A stretch of DNA of 64,000 nucleotides from assembly GCA_035578155.1 (NCBI GenBank), contig JAPWDM010000008.1:4051347-4115346 (forward strand), read 5' to 3'. The DNA comes from Brachynemurus nebulosus (lineage: Eukaryota > Arthropoda > Insecta > Neuroptera > Myrmeleontidae). Shown piece after piece: positions 57,698-64,000 of this stretch. How positions within the stretch are numbered: position 1 is the stretch's first letter; each line of letters opens with the position of its first letter. The notes under the pieces were generated by a model. That model was given only the letters and a program-made list of their open reading frames with translations, did no database searches and had not been told where the DNA came from. The translations under genes and the position numbers were made by a program.

Positions 57698-58472
57698 GAA
57701 AAGGAACTTGAGGAGTTATAAGTCATCAGGCTAAAAATTAATAAAAAAGAAAAGAGTTTTTGAAAGATTGCTAACCGGTTTCGGAATACCTAGGCTTCCA
57801 TCTTCAGGTAGTAAATGTTTTTAATTAAAAAATGAAAATACATACATATTTAATTATAAATTGTTAATAAAGATACGTTAAAAAAACATGTATTTACTTA
57901 CATGAAAAGTTACAGAAAAAAGTTTTTCTAAGTTAAAAAGTCGAAAAAAATAAAAATATGCATGCTTTTTGACATATCTTTTGTTTACTAACAATTTATA
58001 ATTAATTATATAAGTATTTTTTATTTTTTAACACTTTAAATGATTAAGACGAGTTAACTCGTCCTGCAATAAGGCGGCTCAAAATGCTGTTATATGTATA
58101 TATTCACTGGTACAGGTGCCGCCATCTGTGATAATACGGAATAATTCTAAATAATGTTCAATTTTATCAACATAGTTTATAGTATAATTTATTTTTCGTA
58201 AATTCCTAGGGTTCACTTTTTTGATCTTGGGATCTTTTTTTTATTTTTATTTTTTTGTAACCTTATCTATTGTACTTATCACTGGCAGTAAAAAGTCCGA
58301 CATTTTGAAACAAAAAAAATTTTCCATATGGTTTATGTAAAAGAGTTAATTAAAGACATTTACTGCCTGAAGATGGAAGCATAGGTTTTCCGAAACCGGT
58401 AGCAGTTCTTAAAAAAAATTTTTCTATTTATTTTTATCCTGGTGGACTTATAACCCCTAAAGTTCCTTTTCA
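57698..58472. repeat. Foldback with CTGAAGATGGAAG...TTCCGAAACC motif
   Basis: ATGAAAAGGAACTTGAGGAG, AACCGGTTTCGGAATACC and CTTCCATCTTCAGGTAGTAA at the left are mirrored at 58355-58472; inner arms 57828-57870 and 57988-58030 pair too. A family 1 TTAA element sits in the right half. The right copy has a complete hammerhead-like layout at 58361-58405. Confidence 0.88.
58032..58345. mobile_element. TTAA-flanked MITE, family 1 copy C (reversed)
   Basis: TTAA at 58028-58031 and 58346-58349; ends CACTTTAAATGATTAAGACG and, reversed, CTCTTTTACATAAACC. Contains the perfect palindrome GACGAGTTAACTCGTC. The left arm of the host foldback (about 57828) shows the empty site. Confidence 0.9.
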
Positions 58473-58495
58473 TTTACTATTACAGTTATCTAAAC

Positions 58496-58815
58496 CAGTG
58501 GTTCTCAACCTTTTTTTTGTTGCGGCACGTTTTTAACGATTTCGAAATTTGGCGGCACATACTAGACATATTCTTATTGCTATGCACGCCACTTCATCAC
58601 AATTCGGCACTAAGAAAAAACGCCTTGCAAAGCAAATAATAAAATAATTTATTTTTTTGTGGATTTAAATATATATTCATGTTAAATATATTTTTATTTT
58701 TAAATAAAAAAATTTTTTAATATTAACATTATTATATATTTGCAAAATTTGGCGGCACACTTTTGAAATTTAGCGGCACACAAAAGTGCCGCGGCGCAGT
58801 GGTTGAGAATCACTG
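58496..58815. mobile_element. hAT-type MITE with perfect 8-bp target duplication, just before exon 21
   Basis: ATCTAAAC flanks both sides (58488-58495, 58816-58823). Ends CAGTGGTTCTCAACC and, reversed, CAGTGATTCTCAACC, classic hAT termini. GCGGCACA words lie near both ends. 320 bp, non-coding. The right duplication ends 46 bp before exon 21. Confidence 0.96.
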
Positions 58816-58869
58816 ATCTAAACCATATTATCCTATTTACTTCATAAAATAAATTTTTCAAATGTTTAG

Positions 58870-59546
58870 GCCAACTCGTGGCGGTGCACAAACCGAAACC
58901 GAACAGTCTACAGCGCAACCGAGCGTTGAACTTCGATTCGCGTACAGTTTACTCGAGAAACTGATCCAATATCTAGATCGAGCCACCATCAACATGAAAC
59001 TATTGAAACCATCGGCCATATTCAGTCGCCGTAGCTCCTTCAAAACGTCCACGCGTGACATAAAATTCTTCTCGAAAGTTGTCCTGCCGCTGGTCGAGAA
59101 ATATTTCTCGACGCATCGCAACTATTTCACCGCCGTGGCCACCGCGACAAATAACGTGGGCGCCGCCAGTCTCAAAGAGAAAGAGATGATCGCGGCACTG
59201 TTCTGTAAACTGGCCAATCTGTTACGAAATCGTCTGACCGCGTTTGGCGCCGACGTCCGTATCACGGTCCGGTGCCTGCAGGTGCTGGTGAAAGGTATCG
59301 ACGCCAAGTCGCTCGTCAAAAATTGCCCGGAATTTATACGCACGTCGATGTTGACGTTCTTCAATAACACGGCCGATGATTTGGGGCATACAGTGATCAA
59401 TTTACAGGAGGGCAAATACAGTCATCTGCGTGGCACCCATTTAAAAACTTCCACGTCCCTGTTCTATATTAATGATGTGGTGTTACCGGTCTTGACGGCC
59501 ATGTTTGATCATTTGGCCGCGTGCGAATATGGATCCGACTTGTTGT
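58870..59546 (+). CDS. RyR: Ryanodine receptor exon 21
   Basis: Acceptor AATGTTTAG, donor GTAAGA; one base completes lysine and phase 1 out. It starts [12 protein letters not shown] (variable) and continues [60 protein letters not shown] and [20 protein letters not shown]. It ends [20 protein letters not shown] solenoid ([20 protein letters not shown]). A hAT-type element ends only 46 bp upstream of its start. Confidence 0.96.
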
Positions 59547-59801
59547 GTAAGAAATATTACGTTAGGGACTCCCCACAATGAATGATGTAAGGTGTAACAA
59601 GTGTTACCAACTAGTTTCGTCTGAAATCACTATTAGGGAGCGTTTACAAACTAATCTGATCAAGGGAAGCGAACGGTTATGTTGAAAAGGGAACGAAAGC
59701 TACCTTAAATCGATTGTGTTACCATTTGGTCACAGTAAGGAGTCATGTTTTATGAAAAAATATTTTGTTAAACTGTTACAAAAAATGACTTAATTTTTGT
59801 A

Positions 59802-60438
59802 CAGGGTGATCCAGAATTATGTACCGTAATTGCTGGAGCTGATAGTATGTTCAAAAATAATGGTACCTTTTCATTTATACTTTTTTCCAAAACTCAATAA
59901 TAAGGGAGATAAAACAGAGGGGTAAAATGTAGAGGGATGGAACGAAACTGACTTCTTTTTTTTTTTAATTTTTTAGGCGCTTCTGATTACTGGAGTCATA
60001 TTCTAAGGGCGCATATGAACATTAAGATAATTAAATTTATAGTATCAATTATTCGATCATTTATGATTAGGGGATAATTTGGAAATCGATACTTCTACTT
60101 TAAATTACTCGAAAACGGTATTATGTATCGAAATGTAACAAGTATACCTTTTTTGCGTGAAATTGTCTGAGGAATTATATTATCAGGGATTTGGTTTAAA
60201 TAATTGCAAATTAAAAAAGAAAAGACATGATAACTCACACCTACCACCTAAAACCACCCCTTAGTCATGAGTGGTGGAATAAATGTTGACATAAATTTAA
60301 TCCTTCTAACGCACCCTTTACAGAGTTGTATCTCCCTTATTACTGAGTTTTGAAAAAAAGTGTACATGAAAAGGTACCATTATTTTTGAATGTACTACGA
60401 GCTCAACCAATTACGGTACATAATTCCGGACCACCTTG
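59802..60438. mobile_element. TA-flanked foldback MITE with CAGGGTGATCC ends
   Basis: TA flanks; ends CAGGGTGATCCAGAATTATG and, reversed, CAAGGTGGTCCGGAATTATG. The arms extend about 120 bp (AAAAATAATGGTACCTTTTC, AATAAGGGAGATA). It lies within a wider inverted pair, 59566-59620 (CACAATGAATGATGTAAGG) and 61790-61842, that spans most of intron 21. Confidence 0.9.
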
Positions 60439-60461
60439 TATCTTACAACAAAAATAGTGCA

Positions 60462-60880
60462 CAGCTGAACCTTTTTGTATGCGGTCCTTTTTTATGCGAT
60501 TTTTTTTGTACGATTTTTAAAAAAATGCCCAGTAAAGTGCATAATATAAATAAAAATCAAAATAAAGTGAGAAATTCAGTCATTAATTATCATAGTTTCC
60601 TTTGATAAAAAAACTTATTGACTGTTTTTAAGCATTTAATCAGTACATTGCATAAGAAGATAACTTATTGCATCATTAAGTTTCTTTACATATGTATTTA
60701 TGGCAATTTTTGCGTTATGAAAATGAAATAAAATGTTCTCATGTGTAAATTAAAGCTTTATCTTGTTTAGAAAAGCGATTTCTAAGGATATCGTGGGATT
60801 TTGAGCGTTTTGAGTTATGTATTTTTTAAAAAAACTTTTTTTTATGCGGTTCCATTCACCGCATAAATTTTTTTTTATAA
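60462..60880 (-). repeat. TATGCGG-family repeat, reversed and partial
   Basis: CAGCTGAACCTTTTTGTATG at the left is an intact end of the family seen at 34184-35031. TTATTGCATCATTAAGTTTC, TCATGTGTAAATTAAAGCTT and TTATGCGGTTCCATTCACCG match 12900-13100 in reverse. Confidence 0.78.
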
Positions 60881-61141
60881 TTTTAATCGAACTATTGGTA
60901 ATTGTAAAACCTAGATACGCGAACCAGTGGTAAAAAAATTAATTACTGCCAGTAGGCAAGGTTTGTTTATTCGATTTTGACAATTCATTTTGACAGTTCA
61001 CAAAATTTGTGCTGTTTAGTCTACAAAATACAAACTGGCATATATTTTAGAATACATATAAACCTTATTTTTTCACAATAATTAACTACTTCTAAATAAA
61101 AACGGTCAATTCCAAATTGCTACCATTTTTTTAGGTCTCAA

Positions 61142-61649
61142 TACGGTACTTGACTGTAATTAAAATTTGTTTTAAATGTTGAATAATTTTATGTATTATC
61201 CTTAAATATATTCAATTCTAGCAGTGACAAATAAAAATATTCTTTAGTTATTTAAAAATTCTATTTTGAAAATTATAAATTTTTAGCCTTTATTTAAATG
61301 ACTAAAACGCACCGAGATATTAAAATGACGTCACGATTTATAAGCTTTATATATGAATACTATAGACAACCAGTCATATACATGTTAATTATGTTGGTAA
61401 TGCTTTGTACAAATATAGAACCATAGATATAGAACCGTGTACAGATGACTGAAGTGACATCTGTTTGAGTTAAATCGTGACGTCACTGCATACGTCACTA
61501 CGCCAAATCGTTTTTCGCGCCAATTTGTTCATTTAAAATTAAACTGTGGTTTTTTGATAATTTTTATAAAATTTATCAAAAATTAACTAATTCTTACGTA
61601 AAAACAACCCATTTTGAATCTTTTTTTAATAGCAGTCAAGTACCCTATT
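61142..61649. mobile_element. Element with TACGGTACTTGACTG ends
   Basis: AATACGGTACTTGACTGTAA at the left is mirrored by CAGTCAAGTACCCTATT at the right. It contains perfect TGACGTCA sites (61324, 61479). Same end type as 28320-28834. Confidence 0.72.
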
Positions 61650-61906
61650 TTGGCCATCTGATGATGAATGATAAAAACTACTGCCAGTAGACTAAGTATT
61701 AAACCACGCCTCCATTTGATTTCCCAATACTTTTTATAGTAATTTATGAGGTTTGTTACGTTGAAGTTCTTTCTTATATATTTATACAACAGATGGCAGC
61801 ACTTCTTACATCTTACGTCATTTATAGTGGGAAGACGCTTAATGATGTTCAAATATTACGTGTAATAACAAATATAATTTTTTTTTTTAAATATTTTTTT
61901 TTTTAG

Positions 61907-62152
61907 TGGATGAAATTCAGGTGGCGTCGTATAAAATTTTACAAGCACTGTACACGCTCGGAACAGACGCCACATTGACGCACGATCGTAAATATTTGAA
62001 AACGGAATTAGGAAGGCACAAACCGGCGCTCGGATCCTGTCTAGGAGCTTTCAGTTCAACATTCCCAGTAGCATTTTTAGAGCCACATTTAAACAAAAAT
62101 AACCAGTATTCACTCCTGAACCGGATAGCCGACCACTCTTTGGAAGCTCAGG
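61907..62152 (+). CDS. RyR: Ryanodine receptor exon 22 (last exon in window)
   Basis: Acceptor TTTTTTTTAG, donor GTATTT (weak). Two bases complete leucine and one base is left for an exon outside the window. It encodes [60 protein letters not shown] and [15 protein letters not shown], conserved among RyRs. The gene must continue beyond position 64000, because roughly a third of the protein, including the pore, is missing here. Confidence 0.94.
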
Positions 62153-62198
62153 GTATTTTTAGAAATAATTTGAAAAAAAAGAAAAAAACTGTTCACCG

Positions 62199-63983
62199 AT
62201 GAAATCACATCGTAAAATTCATATTTCCGCCGTACGGCAAAGTTTTTGTTGTTTAAGTTGTCAACTATTCGTCGAAGATGTGTTGTCTGTGCATGCGTGG
62301 CAAAATAACTATGTGTAGAGTAGTAACGTCGCCGTATGGCGGACTTAATATATTAATGACGTTAAAATTCCACCGTTATCCGACACAAATTCATAACTTT
62401 AGAGTATTTTTTGATTTTTAGGGCTCCGAAGCGACCTTTTCGGAGCCTTATAAAATTGGTTTGTCTGTCATGCTTTCTATTATTATTATTATTATTTTAT
62501 TGAAACTTTAGGAGCTTCCTTTTTTTCTATGGGACTATTTATGAGGTAATTTTTACCAAAATAGGGCATTAGAAAAAAAAAATTGAATAAATTAGATTTC
62601 TAAAAGAAATTTTGTCATTTTGACAACAGAAATGAAAAGTTCATACGAAAATTATCCTAATTTAACCAGTCAATTCATTCATATCACTTCAATAAGGTTT
62701 AGTTTAAGAAGAAAGAATTTTTTTCATCTAATGACGTCATTAAGTTTATTAAAAATTTTTTATGACTTAAAAGAGTGGAAGCGAATTATAGATTTTCGAA
62801 GTTGTTCTTTTAGTTTTTAACAAAATTAAGTACGTAGGACCATTAAGGAAAGATTTTTTTCGAATAAATTATATTTTAAAAGGAATTTTGTCATTCTTAT
62901 AGCAAAAATGAAAATTTCACACCCAAATTACCCTAAATCGACCAATCACTGTAATTCATGTCACTTCAATAAAGTTTAATTGAAGAAAAAAGAAATTTTC
63001 TCGTCTGATGACGTCATTAAGTTTATAGAAAATATTTTAATGCCTTAAAAGGCGTAAATAAAAAGATAAAATAATGAAACTGGAATCGAATTATAGGTTT
63101 TTGAAGTCATTCTTTTCATTTTTATCAAAATTAGGTACAGAGGACCACTAAAAATATTTTTTTTTTCGAATAAGTTATATTTTTAAAAGGAATTTTGTCA
63201 TTTTCATAGCAAAAATGAAAAATTTACACCCAAATTACCCTAAATCGACCAATCACTCTAATTCATGTCACTTCAATAAAGTTTAATTTGAGAGAAACCA
63301 ATTTTTTTCATCTGATGACGTCATTAAGTTTACTAAAATTTTCCAATGCCTTAAAAGGCGTAAATAAAATGATAGAATGATGAAACTGGAACTATAGGTT
63401 TTCAAAGTCGTTCTTTTCATTTTTATCAAAATACGGAAAAATTTTTTTCGATTAAATTATATTTTTAAAAGGAATTTTGTCAATTTTATAGCAAAAATGA
63501 AAATTTCACACCCATATTACCCTAAATCGACCAATCACTGTAATTCATGTCACTTCAATAAAGTTTAATTTGAGAGAAACGAATTTTTTTCATCTGATGA
63601 CGTCATTAAGTTTACTAAAATTTTCCAGTGCCTTAAAAGGCGTAAATAAAATGATAGAATAATGAAATTGGAACCGAATTATAGGTTTCCGAAGTCATTC
63701 TTTTCATTTTTACCTAAATCAAGCATGTAGGACCACTAGAAAAAAGACTTCCGTCGAATCAGTCATATTTCTAGACGAAATTTCGTCATTTTTTCATAAA
63801 AAAAAAAAAATTAAAAAATAAAATTTGCAAACATTTACGAACATTTGCAATCATTTTGCACACTTGGTGGTCATATCCTTCAAAAATGCACACAAAACCA
63901 AATATTTTTAACGGACCTTTGTTAATTTAAACGAAAAGTCCGCCGTACGGCGGAAGTATGAATTTTATAATGTGATTTCGTCG
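62199..63983. mobile_element. TIR element carrying four direct repeats of about 280-300 bp
   Basis: GATGAAATCACATCGTAAAA and ATTTCCGCCGTACGGC at the left mirror 63938-63983. Between them the unit GGAATTTTGTCATTTTCATA, GACCAATCACTGTAATTCAT, ACTTCAATAAAGTTTAATTT, CATCTGATGACGTCATTAAG and AGGCGTAAATAAAATGATAG starts near 62607, 62884, 63191 and 63472. A related single unit is at 8860-9010. It begins 46 bp after exon 22. Confidence 0.83.
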
Positions 63984-64000
63984 ACGTACGGCGAAAAAAA

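Overview
The window comes from an AT-rich arthropod genome, almost certainly an insect. It holds one real gene, the ryanodine receptor (RyR, the intracellular calcium-release channel), on the + strand. The gene runs off both ends. I place 23 coding exons, two of which form a mutually exclusive pair. They join in one open frame with canonical GT-AG introns and matching phases. Counting one member of the pair, they total 8,613 nt, about 2,870 codons of a protein of roughly 5,100 residues. The insect assignment rests on close similarity to insect RyR and on the second-SPRY alternative exon pair known from insect RyR genes.

Coding layout: exon 1 (4949-5577) carries the end of the first RIH domain and the start of SPRY1. 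Exons 2-4 finish SPRY1 and encode RyR repeats 1 and 2 and the start of SPRY2. Exons 5a (20250-20349) and 5b (23948-24047) are alternatives inside SPRY2. Exons 6-7 finish it, exons 8-9 encode a basic, serine-rich linker, and exons 10-11 encode SPRY3. Exons 11-18 encode the long helical solenoid with the second RIH-type region. Exons 19 and 20 encode RyR repeats 3 and 4, with a phosphorylation-type loop between them. Exons 21-22 continue the solenoid. The amino terminus, the pore and transmembrane part and the promoter lie outside, so the whole encoded part is cytosolic.

More than 85% of the window is intron, filled with decayed DNA transposons and inverted repeats. Recognisable pieces include a broken mariner-type element with its transposase relic (2488-3975), a pogo-like element (1276-2165), three hAT-type non-autonomous elements with 8-bp target duplications, eight elements flanked by TTAA (piggyBac type), several TA-flanked MITEs, minisatellites, (TA)n tracts, and many foldback hairpins with arms of 60-250 bp.

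The most unusual structures are: two copies of a composite element that joins a foldback hairpin to a tRNA-Thr(AGU)-like cloverleaf (29513-29962 and 56022-55604); a family of foldbacks carrying a hammerhead-ribozyme-like motif (CUGAAGA...GAAAC); a repeat array with six heat-shock-element triplets (15341-15901); and inverted repeats whose intact arm preserves the empty site of a TTAA element inserted in the other arm. I found no bacterial, viral or CRISPR sequence and no second protein-coding gene.
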